Positions 1 to 8,150 of a stretch of DNA of 64,000 nucleotides are shown piece by piece (position 1 is the first letter of the stretch; each line of letters starts with the position of its first letter). The stretch spans positions 116,349-180,348 of the forward strand of contig NZ_RJJT01000014.1 in the NCBI RefSeq assembly GCF_003938655.1, in the 5' to 3' direction. Below the pieces are notes generated by a model. That model was not told the DNA's origin. It saw only the letters and a list, made by a program, of their open reading frames with translations, and did not search any database. The stretch comes from Rhizobium pisi (lineage in GTDB: Bacteria > Pseudomonadota > Alphaproteobacteria > Rhizobiales > Rhizobiaceae). Both the position numbers and the translations under genes were made by a program.

Positions 1-1139
1 CGTGCTTCCGCGACGAAGACCCGCGTGCCGACCGCCTGCCGGGCGAATTCTATCAGCTCGACCTCGAAATGAGCTTCGTGACCCAGGAAGACGTCTGGAA
101 CACGATGGGCCCGCTGATGTCAGGCATTTTCGAAGAGTTTGCCGAAGGCAAGCCGGTCACCAAGGAATGGCCGCGCATCCCCTATGACGAAGCGATCCGC
201 AAGTATGGCTCCGACAAGCCGGACCTGCGCAACCCCATCGTCATGGAAGCCGTGACAGACCATTTCGCCGGCTCCGGCTTCAAGGTCTTCGCCAACATGA
301 TCGCCTCCAACCCGAAGGTTCAGGTCTGGGCGATCCCAGCCAAAACAGGCGGCTCCAGAGCCTTCTGCGACCGTATGAACGCCTGGGCGCAGTCGACCGG
401 CCAGCCAGGCCTCGGCTACATCTTCTGGCGCAAGGAGGGCGAAAAGCTCGAGGGCGCAGGTCCGCTTGCCAAGAACATTGGCGAAGAGCGCACCGAAGCG
501 ATCCGCACGCAGCTCGGTCTCGATGACGGCGACGCCTGCTTCTTCGTTGCCGGCGATCCCGCCAAGTTCTACAAGTTCGCCGGTGAAGCCCGCACCAGGG
601 CGGGTGAGGAACTGAACCTTGTCGACCGCGACCGCTTCGAACTGTGCTGGATCGTCGACTTCCCGTTCTTCGAATGGAACGAGGAAGAAAAGAAGGTCGA
701 CTTCGCTCATAACCCGTTCTCGATGCCGCAGGGCGGCCTCGATGCGTTGCAAAATCAGGATCCGCTTGGCATAAAGGCTTTCCAATACGACGCCGTCTGC
801 AACGGCTTCGAAATCGCCTCGGGCTCGATCCGTAACCAGTCGCCGGAAACCATGGTCGCCGCCTTCGAGAAGGTGGGCCTCAGCCAGCAGGACGTCGAAG
901 ATCGTTTCGGCGGCCTCTATCGCGCCTTCCAGTACGGCGCCCCGCCGCATGGTGGTGCCGCCTTCGGCATCGACCGCATCATCATGCTGCTCGTCGGCGC
1001 GAAGAACCTACGCGAAATCTCGCTCTTCCCGATGAACCAGCAGGCCCAGGATCTGCTGATGGGCGCGCCGAGCCCGGCAACGCCGACGCAGCTGCGCGAA
1101 CTCGCGATCCGGCCGATCCCGCCGGTGAAGAAAGACTGA
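1..1139 (+). CDS. aspS: Aspartyl-tRNA synthetase, C-terminal part (5' end outside window)
   Basis: Charges tRNA-Asp with aspartate in the cytoplasm. The reading frame is open from base 3 and about 378 C-terminal residues are present, against roughly 590 for the whole enzyme. Visible are the class II catalytic-core stretch FRDEDPRADR at the left edge, the bacterial-type inserted domain in the middle (around DFPFFEWNEEE), and class II motif 3 near the end (HGGAAFGIDRI), whose Arg binds ATP. The N-terminal anticodon-binding domain lies upstream of the window. A strong hairpin terminator follows 20 bases after the stop. Many alphaproteobacteria use a non-discriminating AspRS that also charges tRNA-Asn; this fragment alone does not decide that. 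Confidence 0.97.
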   Translation, partial: CFRDEDPRADRLPGEFYQLDLEMSFVTQEDVWNTMGPLMSGIFEEFAEGKPVTKEWPRIPYDEAIRKYGSDKPDLRNPIVMEAVTDHFAGSGFKVFANMIASNPKVQVWAIPAKTGGSRAFCDRMNAWAQSTGQPGLGYIFWRKEGEKLEGAGPLAKNIGEERTEAIRTQLGLDDGDACFFVAGDPAKFYKFAGEARTRAGEELNLVDRDRFELCWIVDFPFFEWNEEEKKVDFAHNPFSMPQGGLDALQNQDPLGIKAFQYDAVCNGFEIASGSIRNQSPETMVAAFEKVGLSQQDVEDRFGGLYRAFQYGAPPHGGAAFGIDRIIMLLVGAKNLREISLFPMNQQAQDLLMGAPSPATPTQLRELAIRPIPPVKKD

Positions 1140-1160
1140 GATCCTCTGATCCCAAATGCA

Positions 1161-1196
1161 AAAAAAGCCCGGCGACCGTTGTCGCCGGGCTTTTTG
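1161..1196 (+). terminator. Rho-independent terminator of aspS
   Basis: An A-run and the GCCCGGCGAC arm pair with GTCGCCGGGC around a four-base loop, followed by a T-run. It separates aspS from the convergent serine hydrolase gene and could work in both directions because both flanks are A/T tracts. Confidence 0.85.
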
Positions 1197-1215
1197 TTTG
1201 TCTAAATTAACTCGC

Positions 1216-2385
1216 TCACAACGCCGCGTAGATTGCCTCGCGAAGATCGACCGTAAACTTGCCCCACATGCCCTCCAGCGTCGTGTTCGTCAGCGCGACG
1301 ACGGTCAGCTCGTTGACCGGGTCGATGAACCAGCTGTGGCCGTAGACGCCGCCCCATTTCAGCGTGCCTTTAGGGAAGGGGACGCCCGCCTCGGCCGGAT
1401 CGGTGATAACAGACCACCCGAAGCCGAAGCCGGAGCCGGGTTCATACTGCTGGCGGTGGCCGCCGGCTTGGTCCGTCGTCATCATCCTCACGGTTTCGCT
1501 CGAGAGCAGCGGTGCGCCGCCTTTGCGGATAGTTTCGAGTATGGCCAGGACGTCACCCGCTGTTCCCGCCATGCCAGCGCCGCCGGAATGATAGGAGGCG
1601 GAATCGAAGATGCGGTTCGGCGCGAAGCGGATAGGCCCCATCAGAGACATCACCACCGCATTCTCGCCCATCAGTGCCGGTTCCGGTGAAGCATCCATGT
1701 AGGCGGCCGCCAGCCGGCCGCGGTCGCGAACCGAAAATGCGGTGTCGGCAAGCCCAAGCGGTCGCGTCACCAGTTCGGCGACGGCTTCACCCAGCGGCAG
1801 GCCGGTTTCCGCCTCGATTACGCCGCCGAGAACATCCATCGCAACGGAATATTGCCAGTCGCTACCCGGCGTGAAGCGCAGTGGCACGCTGGCGATCCGC
1901 CGCAGGTTCTCGGCCAGCGGCAATCCCGGCTCATCGAGGCCGTCGGAAATACCGGCACGGATATAAGGGCCGCCGTCCTCTTCGGAGAAACTGTAGCCGA
2001 GGCCTGATGTGTGGGTCAGCAGGTGGCGGATGCGGATGGTTGCTTCGCCGCCGTCAGGCAGCCTTGGCCGGAAGTCCGGCAGCCATCTCGTCACCGCGTC
2101 GTCGAGCCCGATTCTTGCTTGCTCCAGGAGCCGCATGGCGGCGATGGTGACGATCGGCTTGGTGATGGAGGCGAGCCTGAAAATGGTGTCCTCGCGCATC
2201 GCCAAACCGTTTTCGCGATCGGCAAGGCCGGCGGCACGGCGATGGGCGATTTCTCCGTCGCGGGCGACGAGCACCACCGTTCCCACAAGCCGCTTATCGT
2301 CAAGTGCACTTGTGATTGTCGCGTCGACCGCCGCGGCAAGGGACGAATTCCTGTTGGCCTCTGCCTTTTCGAGGGGAAGACTCAT
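1216..2385 (-). CDS. Serine hydrolase, beta-lactamase class C / esterase family
   Basis: A 389-residue protein of the penicillin-binding-protein-like serine hydrolase family (class C beta-lactamase / EstB esterase fold). The nucleophile motif SxxK is seen as SITK about 75 residues from the start, and WQYSVAMDVLG fits the Tyr motif YxN/YxS. The C-terminal GGVYGHSWFIDP carries the HxG-like element. There is no convincing export signal, so a cytoplasmic esterase or peptidase is more likely than a true beta-lactamase; the substrate is unknown. The start chosen is the ATG of MSLPLEKAEAN; the frame is open further upstream but that would run through the divergent tetR gene. It is transcribed away from the TetR regulator gene and is probably its target. 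Confidence 0.85.
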   Translation of the reverse strand: MSLPLEKAEANRNSSLAAAVDATITSALDDKRLVGTVVLVARDGEIAHRRAAGLADRENGLAMREDTIFRLASITKPIVTIAAMRLLEQARIGLDDAVTRWLPDFRPRLPDGGEATIRIRHLLTHTSGLGYSFSEEDGGPYIRAGISDGLDEPGLPLAENLRRIASVPLRFTPGSDWQYSVAMDVLGGVIEAETGLPLGEAVAELVTRPLGLADTAFSVRDRGRLAAAYMDASPEPALMGENAVVMSLMGPIRFAPNRIFDSASYHSGGAGMAGTAGDVLAILETIRKGGAPLLSSETVRMMTTDQAGGHRQQYEPGSGFGFGWSVITDPAEAGVPFPKGTLKWGGVYGHSWFIDPVNELTVVALTNTTLEGMWGKFTVDLREAIYAAL

Positions 2386-2397
2386 CAGATCAAACCT

Positions 2398-2464
2398 TCT
2401 ATAATCACAATGACCGTTCCTGAATATAGCAAATCGTTCAGAATTTCTAGAGTGACCATTGTGA
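2398..2464. promoter_or_regulatory. Divergent promoter/operator region of hydrolase and TetR genes
   Basis: The short space between the two divergent genes contains TATAAT at 2400-2405 (plus strand) and two perfect 8-base inverted arms, TCACAATG (2405-2412) and CATTGTGA (2457-2464), separated by 44 bases. The left arm would overlap the transcription start implied by the -10 box. Paired half-sites in a divergent TetR intergenic region suggest autoregulation and control of the hydrolase. This is inference from position and symmetry only. Confidence 0.4.
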
Positions 2465-3093
2465 AAAATAGCGTTGACGTGAAAAATCCTGCCGCCCGCC
2501 GCCGTGGCCGCCCGCCCGCGTTCGACCGCGAGACGGTTCTGGCGGCTGCCCGCGAGACCTTCTGGGCGCATGGATATGAAGGTGCCTCGATCGCCGATCT
2601 CACCGCTGCCATGGGTATCACGCCGCAGAGCCTCTATGCCGCCTTCAGCTCGAAGGCCGATCTCTATCGGGCGGCGTTGCAGCAATACAGAAGACTGGGC
2701 ACTGACACTTTTTCCGCCCTCGGCGAGCCGATCGACACCGTCTCCGCGTTCGAGCGTATATTGCGCGGCTCGGCCGCGATCTTTTCGGCGCCGGAACATC
2801 CGAAAGGCTGCATGATCTCGACGGCGGTGCTGAACTGCGCCAGCGAGAACGACGATATTGCCGATCACGTTGCGACGCTGCGCAGCCAGTCGCTGGATGC
2901 CTTTACGGCAAGAATCGAGCGCGGCATCCGAGAAGGTGACATGCAGGCCGGGACCAACGCGCGCGCGCTGGCGCGCTTCCTCGGCGCTATCGTGCAGGGG
3001 ATGTCGGTGCAGGCGAGGGACGGGGCATCCCTTGAGGAATTGCTCGATGTGGCGGATCTCGCCATCGCCGAAGTCGCCCGCCACCGCGCCTGA
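2461..3093 (+). CDS. TetR/AcrR family transcriptional regulator
   Basis: A DNA-binding repressor of about 210 residues. After a basic N-terminus (RRRGRPPAFD) comes the typical TetR helix-turn-helix: FWAHGYEGASIADLTAAMG then SLYAAFSSKADLYRAAL. The rest is the ligand-binding helical domain with a TetR_C-type sequence (HPKGCMISTAV, LARFLGAIVQGMS). The start is uncertain: in-frame candidates are ATG 2410 and GTG 2452, 2461 and 2485. I chose GTG 2461 because the probable promoter and operator occupy the upstream positions and the length then fits the family. It probably controls the divergent serine hydrolase. The inducer cannot be read from sequence. Confidence 0.85.
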   Translation: MKNSVDVKNPAARRRGRPPAFDRETVLAAARETFWAHGYEGASIADLTAAMGITPQSLYAAFSSKADLYRAALQQYRRLGTDTFSALGEPIDTVSAFERILRGSAAIFSAPEHPKGCMISTAVLNCASENDDIADHVATLRSQSLDAFTARIERGIREGDMQAGTNARALARFLGAIVQGMSVQARDGASLEELLDVADLAIAEVARHRA

Positions 3094-3099
3094 AATCGA

Positions 3100-3128
3100 A
3101 AAGGCCCGGCATAGGCTGCCGGGCCTTT
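3100..3128. terminator. Bidirectional terminator between tetR and the secreted-protein gene
   Basis: A perfect 12-base stem, AAAGGCCCGGCA (3100-3111) with TGCCGGGCCTTT (3117-3128), and a five-base loop. It lies between two convergent genes; the A and T ends allow it to act on both strands, though the T-runs are short. Confidence 0.7.
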
Positions 3129-3147
3129 CATCGCGAGATCGAAGCGA

Positions 3148-4335
3148 TCAGTCGTTGGCCGAAACCTTGACGCCGAGCACCTGCGGCAGCGTGTTCGGAG
3201 CGCCCATGGCGGCGCCGACGATCGTCGGGAACGGCACCGGCTTCTCAGGGGCGGCGCTCACCGTCAGGCTCTTCGGGTCGTCCAGGAACGTGTTGACGGC
3301 GGCCGACACGGCATTCTGCAGCTCCGGGATATTTAACTGCGCCAGCATGATCGGCGTCATCGCCTTCAGCGAATCCGCCATCTGCTTGCCGGACATGTTC
3401 TGCTGCGAACCGGCATAGTCGAGCGCGCGCTTGGTGATCGAAGCGTCTTCGAAGCGCACCTTCGCCCCTTCGAAGGACAATTGCTGCATCAGGCCGAGCA
3501 TGGCAAGGCCGAGCGCCTGCTGCGACTGTTCCTTGTTCGCACCGGCTTCGGATTCCTTCATCGCATCCTGCATCGATTTCATGAAGGCCATCGTGTAGCC
3601 CGAGATCTTGAAGCCGAGATTGAGCTTGCCGATGTTGGTGAAGTCGAAGGCGAATTCCGAAATATCGATCGTGCCGGGTGCAAGTTCCCATGCGCCCTTC
3701 ATGGTGATGTCGCCCTGGACGTGCTGCAGCGCGAGCTTTTCGATCGCGTCCTTGCTCTGCGCATCCTCGGCCTTGCTGAGGTCGGCCTTTATGCTCTTGA
3801 AGGCGCCGTCGAAATCGAAGCCGGATTCGTCCTCGCGCAGCGTCAGGTTCATGTCGCTTTCGAGCACGGAGAATACTTCCGCGCCGTCCTTGACCACCTT
3901 CAGCGGGCCGGTATGGGCGGTTTCATAGAGCATCATGGTATCGAGCGTATCACCGCCAGCCGTTGCCGGGACCGAGATGCCGCCGAGGGTCAGTCCCTCC
4001 GCGGTCACCGTGACGCCGTCTTGCGTCTTGTTGATGTCGGGGAAGGCGGCTTCTTCGATATAATAGCCGCCATCCTCGTCTTCTTCGACGCCGGAGAGGG
4101 TGACTTCGCCGATGGGCAGGGTTTCGCCGCCGGTCGGCTTGACGGTGACATTCTTCAAGGTCACGGTCGTGCCGTCGATATCGATGTTCTCAGCCGCAAT
4201 CGTCCCGCCCTGAGCGGCATAGGCGGCATTGAGCTTCTTCAGCAGATCGGTACCGTCGAGAGCGAAAGCCGAGCCGGCGAGCGAGAAAAAGGCTGCGCCC
4301 GACAGCATCAGCCGCGTTGTCCGGGAAATGTTCAT
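3148..4335 (-). CDS. Secreted protein of unknown function (AsmA-like repetitive beta character)
   Basis: A 395-residue protein with a clear Sec signal peptide (MNISRTTRLMLSGAAFFSLAGSAFA, cut after AFA), so periplasmic or exported. The mature part begins with LDGTDLLKKLNAAYAAQGG and has alternating strands such as TVTLKNVTVKP and GVTVTAEGLTLGG, which resemble the layered beta repeats of AsmA/DUF945-like envelope proteins; that likeness is impressionistic. A helical stretch rich in Met, Gln and Ala follows (AFMKSMQDAMKES). No catalytic motif was recognised. It ends at the shared terminator with tetR and is transcribed alone. The gene appears intact and its codon use matches its neighbours. Function unknown. 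Confidence 0.8.
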   Translation of the reverse strand: MNISRTTRLMLSGAAFFSLAGSAFALDGTDLLKKLNAAYAAQGGTIAAENIDIDGTTVTLKNVTVKPTGGETLPIGEVTLSGVEEDEDGGYYIEEAAFPDINKTQDGVTVTAEGLTLGGISVPATAGGDTLDTMMLYETAHTGPLKVVKDGAEVFSVLESDMNLTLREDESGFDFDGAFKSIKADLSKAEDAQSKDAIEKLALQHVQGDITMKGAWELAPGTIDISEFAFDFTNIGKLNLGFKISGYTMAFMKSMQDAMKESEAGANKEQSQQALGLAMLGLMQQLSFEGAKVRFEDASITKRALDYAGSQQNMSGKQMADSLKAMTPIMLAQLNIPELQNAVSAAVNTFLDDPKSLTVSAAPEKPVPFPTIVGAAMGAPNTLPQVLGVKVSAND

Positions 4336-4569
4336 GGGGTGATTCCTCTGGTGGCGTGTGGCGGTTGGAAATCTGCAGTTACGCTACTACGGATTGGGCT
4401 CGCTTTATATTTGCGGACTTCTAAATTTCTGTTGAAAGGAACGGCAAACGAAGTCCAAATTGCGGCGGAACGTTTGTCTCATCCTTTGATGTCACTCCCA
4501 AGACTTCATCCACAGCTGCAATGGCCCGGATTCCTTGCCCCCCGGCCTCTTCTGGGCTAGTCAAGACCC

Positions 4570-6825
4570 ATGGGACAAGAGATTTTGCCGCCTTCGGGCG
4601 GAGACGACGATCACATCCAACCGGTCGACCTCAAGGCGGCGCTCGAGCAGCGTTATCTCGCCTATGCGCTGTCGACCATCATGCATCGCGCCCTGCCTGA
4701 CGTGCGCGACGGACTGAAGCCCGTCCATCGCCGCATCGTCTATGCGATGAACGAAATGGGATTGAGGCCGACTTCGGCCTTCCGGAAATGCGCCAAGATC
4801 GTTGGCGAGGTGATGGGTAACTACCATCCGCACGGCGACCAGTCGATCTACGACGCGCTTGCCCGTCTCGCCCAGGATTTTTCGCAGCGCTACACTCTGG
4901 TCAACGGTCAGGGCAATTTCGGCAATATCGACGGCGACAGCCCCGCCGCCATGCGTTACACCGAATCGAAGATGACGGCGGTCTCCGAACTGCTGCTCGA
5001 AGGCATCGATCAGGATGCCGTCGATTTCCGCGATACCTACGACGAATCCAATTCCGAGCCGGTCGTTCTTCCCGGCGCCTTCCCGAACCTGCTTGCCAAC
5101 GGCTCCTCCGGCATCGCCGTCGGCATGGCGACCTCGATCCCGTCGCACAATGCCCATGAGCTTTGCGACGCGGCCCTGCACCTGATCAAGCATCCCGATG
5201 CGACCGTCGAAAAGCTCGTCGAATTCATTCCCGGCCCGGATTTCCCGACCGGCGGCATCATCATCGACAACCGCGACAGCATCATCGAGAGCTACCGCAC
5301 CGGCCGCGGCGGTTTCCGAGTGCGGGCGAGGTGGCAGACGGAGGATCTCGGCCGCGGCGGCTATCAGATCGTCATTACCGAAATTCCCTTCCAGGTTCAG
5401 AAATCGCGGCTGATCGAGAAGATCGCCGAGCTGCTGATCGCCCGCAAGCTGCCGCTGCTCGAAGACATCCGCGACGAATCGGCCGAGGATATCCGCGTTG
5501 TGCTGGTGCCGAAGAGCCGCAGCGTCGATCCGACGATCCTGATGGAATCGATGTTCAAGCTGACGGAGCTCGAAAGCCGCTTCCCGCTGAACATGAACGT
5601 TCTCTCCATGGGTCGCATTCCCAGGGTCATGGCGCTGAACGAAGTGCTGAAGGAGTGGTTGGATCACCGCCGCGAGGTTCTGCAGCGTCGTTCGCGTTTC
5701 CGCCTGGCGGCGATCGACAGACGCCTCGAAATTCTCGGCGGTCTTCTGATCGCCTATCTCAACATCGATGAAGTGATCCGGATCATTCGCGAGGAGGACG
5801 AGCCCAAGCCCGTCATGATGGCGCGATGGGATCTGACCGACAATCAGGTCGAGGCGATCCTGAACATGCGGCTGCGCGCCTTGCGCAAGCTCGAAGAATT
5901 CGAGATCCGCAAGGAGTTCGACGAACTCACCAAGGAAAAGGGCGAGATCGAGGCGCTGCTTGCCTCCGACGACAAGCAGTGGCAGACGGTCGCCTGGGAA
6001 ATCGGCGAGGTGAAGAAGAAATTTGCCAAGGCGACCGAGGTCGGCCGCCGCCGCACCCAGTTCGCCGACGCGCCCGAAGCCGACGAGGAAGCGATCCAGC
6101 AGGCGATGATCGAGAAGGAACCGATCACCGTCGTCATTTCCGAAAAGGGCTGGATCCGCGCATTGAAGGGCCATATTGCCGATACGGCGACGCTGACCTT
6201 CAAGGAAGGCGATGGCTTGAGGTTGGCCTTCCCGGCGCAGACGACGGACAAGATCCTGATTGTCACGACAGGCGGCAAGGCCTTCACGCTCGGTGGCGAC
6301 AAGCTGCCGGGTGGCCGCGGCCACGGCGAGCCGCTGCGCATCATGGTCGACATGGATAACGACCAGGCGGTGCTGACCGCTTTCGTCCATGACCCCTCGC
6401 GCAAGCAGCTGATCGTCTCGACTGCCGGCAACGGCTTCGTCGTTCCCGAGGCCGAGCTGGTCGCCAATACGCGCAAGGGCAAGCAGATCATGAACGTCGC
6501 GCTGCCCGAGGAAACCCAGCTGCTCGTGCCCGTCAACGGCGACCATGTCGCCGTCGTCGGCGAAAACCGCAAGCTGCTGGTTTTCCCGCTGGTGCAGGTG
6601 CCGGAAATGTCGCGCGGCAAGGGCGTGCGCCTGCAGCGCTACAAGGACGGTGGCATTTCCGACGTCCGCTGCTTCGCGATATCAGACGGCCTCGTCTGGG
6701 AAGACAGCGCGGGCCGCACCTTCACGAAAAACAAGGACGAGCTCGCCGAGTGGCTGGCCGATCGCGCCACCGCCGGCCGCACCGTGCCGAAGGGTTTTCC
6801 GCGCAGCGGCAAATTCACCGGGTAA
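4570..6825 (+). CDS. parC: DNA topoisomerase IV subunit A
   Basis: The 751-residue breakage-reunion subunit of topoisomerase IV, which works with ParE to unlink daughter chromosomes. The type IIA winged-helix region is obvious: SRR-like RIVYAMNEMGLRPT, then GNYHPHGDQSIYDAL, and the catalytic tyrosine at about Tyr130 in AAMRYTESKM. The long coiled-coil and C-gate follow, and the C-terminal half carries beta-pinwheel repeats (for example GGKAFTLGGDKLPGGRGHG). The length and the degenerate pinwheel identify ParC rather than GyrA. Gln91 occupies the position of the quinolone-contacting Ser80/83 of the E. coli enzymes. The gene stands alone, divergent from the secreted-protein gene. Confidence 0.95.
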   Translation: MGQEILPPSGGDDDHIQPVDLKAALEQRYLAYALSTIMHRALPDVRDGLKPVHRRIVYAMNEMGLRPTSAFRKCAKIVGEVMGNYHPHGDQSIYDALARLAQDFSQRYTLVNGQGNFGNIDGDSPAAMRYTESKMTAVSELLLEGIDQDAVDFRDTYDESNSEPVVLPGAFPNLLANGSSGIAVGMATSIPSHNAHELCDAALHLIKHPDATVEKLVEFIPGPDFPTGGIIIDNRDSIIESYRTGRGGFRVRARWQTEDLGRGGYQIVITEIPFQVQKSRLIEKIAELLIARKLPLLEDIRDESAEDIRVVLVPKSRSVDPTILMESMFKLTELESRFPLNMNVLSMGRIPRVMALNEVLKEWLDHRREVLQRRSRFRLAAIDRRLEILGGLLIAYLNIDEVIRIIREEDEPKPVMMARWDLTDNQVEAILNMRLRALRKLEEFEIRKEFDELTKEKGEIEALLASDDKQWQTVAWEIGEVKKKFAKATEVGRRRTQFADAPEADEEAIQQAMIEKEPITVVISEKGWIRALKGHIADTATLTFKEGDGLRLAFPAQTTDKILIVTTGGKAFTLGGDKLPGGRGHGEPLRIMVDMDNDQAVLTAFVHDPSRKQLIVSTAGNGFVVPEAELVANTRKGKQIMNVALPEETQLLVPVNGDHVAVVGENRKLLVFPLVQVPEMSRGKGVRLQRYKDGGISDVRCFAISDGLVWEDSAGRTFTKNKDELAEWLADRATAGRTVPKGFPRSGKFTG

Positions 6826-7030
6826 GCTTTTATAGCGCCGCGCGTCTTCTCAGGGGCGCGGAGGAAGCTGCAATGCAGTAAATTCCGCGCTCGGCTCTTG
6901 GCGTGTGCGGGAACTCCTCTATCTCATTCCTGTTACCAAAAATAAGAGAAGGCCGCTTCCGAGGCTGGCGGAATGGCCGAAGTGCATGTGCGCTCAGGGA
7001 ACGGCGCGCGCCTTTACCGGAGGAAAATCG

Positions 7031-7492
7031 ATGTCAGCCAGCACCATCAAATTGCATGTCAGCCACACCTACAGAGCCCCGCCCGCCGTCGTCTACGATG
7101 CCTGGCTCAACCCCGAAATCGCCCGGCGTTTCCTGTTTGCGACCGATGACGGCCATGTCATCCGCGCCGAAATCGATCCGCATGTCGGCGGCCGCTTCCT
7201 CGTCGTCGACCGCCGCCCGACCGGCGATGCCTTCCATCAGGGGGTTTTCCTGGAACTGAAGCGTCCTCGGCACATGGCCTTCAGCTTTTCCGTCGAGGAC
7301 CACGACCACAATTGCGACCGTGTCGAAATCGACATCGAACCTCTCGGCGGCGGCAGTCGTCTGACACTGACTCACGAAATGTGCGCCGAATGGGCCGAAC
7401 ACGAGGAAAAGACCCGGCAAGGCTGGGCTCATGTGGTTGAAGGGCTCGCCAGGGAGCTGGAACAGCAGCAGCAGTTGAAGGCTACGGGTTGA
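7031..7492 (+). CDS. SRPBCC (AHSA1/START-like) domain protein
   Basis: A 153-residue protein of the SRPBCC superfamily, which folds around a hydrophobic pocket. The N-terminal VSHTYRAPPAVVYDAWLNPEIARRFLF and the later LTHEMCAEWAEHEEKTRQGW (followed by HVVEGLARELE) are hallmarks of the AHSA1 / activator-of-Hsp90-ATPase-like subfamily. Such proteins are often partnered with ArsR regulators, but none is adjacent here, so the ligand is unknown. ATG 7031 was chosen because GGAGG lies about 8 bases upstream. Its last 11 bases overlap the 3' end of the convergent doc gene. Confidence 0.85.
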   Translation: MSASTIKLHVSHTYRAPPAVVYDAWLNPEIARRFLFATDDGHVIRAEIDPHVGGRFLVVDRRPTGDAFHQGVFLELKRPRHMAFSFSVEDHDHNCDRVEIDIEPLGGGSRLTLTHEMCAEWAEHEEKTRQGWAHVVEGLARELEQQQQLKATG

Positions 7493-7871
7493 GTGGCACG
7501 CTGAAATCCCGAAGGAAGCGGGTCGCACCGTCCTCGTCGATCTCGCCTGATGCGACGGCAAGAACGAAAGTGTAGAGATTGGCATCGGTCGTTTCGATCT
7601 CGTAGCCGTTTTCGAGAAGGAATACGCCCGCGGTGACGATCGCTATCCGCTTGTTGCCGTCGACAAACGCGTGGTTGCGGGCAAGGCCGAAAAGATATGC
7701 GGCGGCGAGTTCGATGACGTCGTCGCAGCCGTAATTTGCCTTATACATTGGCCGGCCAAGGGCGGACTCCAGCGCACCTTCATCACGCAGTCCGGCGAGT
7801 CCACCGAAGCGCTCGATCTGTATCTTCTGCAGACTCTCCACCAATGGTCTCGTTAGGAACCTGAAGGCCAT
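7482..7871 (-). CDS. doc: Fic/Doc family toxin of a type II toxin-antitoxin pair
   Basis: A 129-residue death-on-curing family protein. The Fic-fold catalytic motif is intact as HAFVDGNKR at residues 67-75, matching the Doc consensus HxFx(D/N)xNKR; the family member Doc of phage P1 phosphorylates elongation factor EF-Tu and so stops translation. The canonical FIC glycine-rich end is replaced by NKR, as expected for Doc rather than for AMPylating Fic proteins. It follows the AbrB-type antitoxin gene with a one-base TAATG overlap, so the two are translationally coupled. Its 3' end overlaps the convergent SRPBCC gene by 11 bases. Confidence 0.9.
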   Translation of the reverse strand: MAFRFLTRPLVESLQKIQIERFGGLAGLRDEGALESALGRPMYKANYGCDDVIELAAAYLFGLARNHAFVDGNKRIAIVTAGVFLLENGYEIETTDANLYTFVLAVASGEIDEDGATRFLRDFSVPLNP

Positions 7872-8092
7872 TATTCGGCCAGCTTTTTCAAGGCGACCTT
7901 ATACTTGTCCATGAAATAACGTGCTGCCTCGAGCTGGCGAGACAAATCCTCATCGACCGGCTTCATATTGATGCCGCCGTTTTCCATCTGCAGTTCCAGT
8001 GAATCGCCCGTCTTCAATCCAAGACGGTCGAGAACCTCCTTGGGGATAATAATACCGTCGGAATTGCCGATCTTGCGGATCGTGACGTTCAT
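7871..8092 (-). CDS. AbrB/MazE/SpoVT-type antitoxin
   Basis: A 73-residue protein whose first 45 residues form a swapped-hairpin AbrB DNA-binding domain (VTIRKIGNSDGIIIPKEVL then LGLKTGDSLEL). The C-terminal tail (about residues 48-73, LSRQLEAARYFMDKYKVAL) is helical and probably wraps the Doc toxin. It stands first in the operon and should repress its own promoter. P1 Doc is paired with a Phd-fold antitoxin; here a Doc toxin is paired with an AbrB-fold antitoxin, a combination also annotated in other bacteria. Confidence 0.9.
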   Translation of the reverse strand: MNVTIRKIGNSDGIIIPKEVLDRLGLKTGDSLELQMENGGINMKPVDEDLSRQLEAARYFMDKYKVALKKLAE

Positions 8093-8118
8093 CGCTTCAT
8101 CCTTCGCGTGGTAACGGA

Positions 8119-8147
8119 GTTATAACAGAGGGACGAGCAGGCGACAA
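8119..8147 (-). promoter_or_regulatory. Probable promoter of the AbrB-Doc operon
   Basis: Read on the minus strand: TTGTCG (8147-8142), a 17-base spacer, then TATAAC (8124-8119). The predicted start would fall about 20 bases before the antitoxin ATG at 8092. It lies in the 58-base gap after the DMT transporter gene, so the toxin-antitoxin operon can be transcribed independently of it. Confidence 0.5.
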
Positions 8148-8150
8148 TAT

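Noticed and set aside
1216..3084. Serine hydrolase starting far upstream, through the tetR gene
   Set aside because: The extension overlaps the TetR coding region and is not protein-like; the family length fits the ATG at 2385.
4561..6546. 661-codon open frame opposite parC
   Set aside because: Antisense shadow of parC with a His/Asp/Arg-rich, non-protein-like composition.
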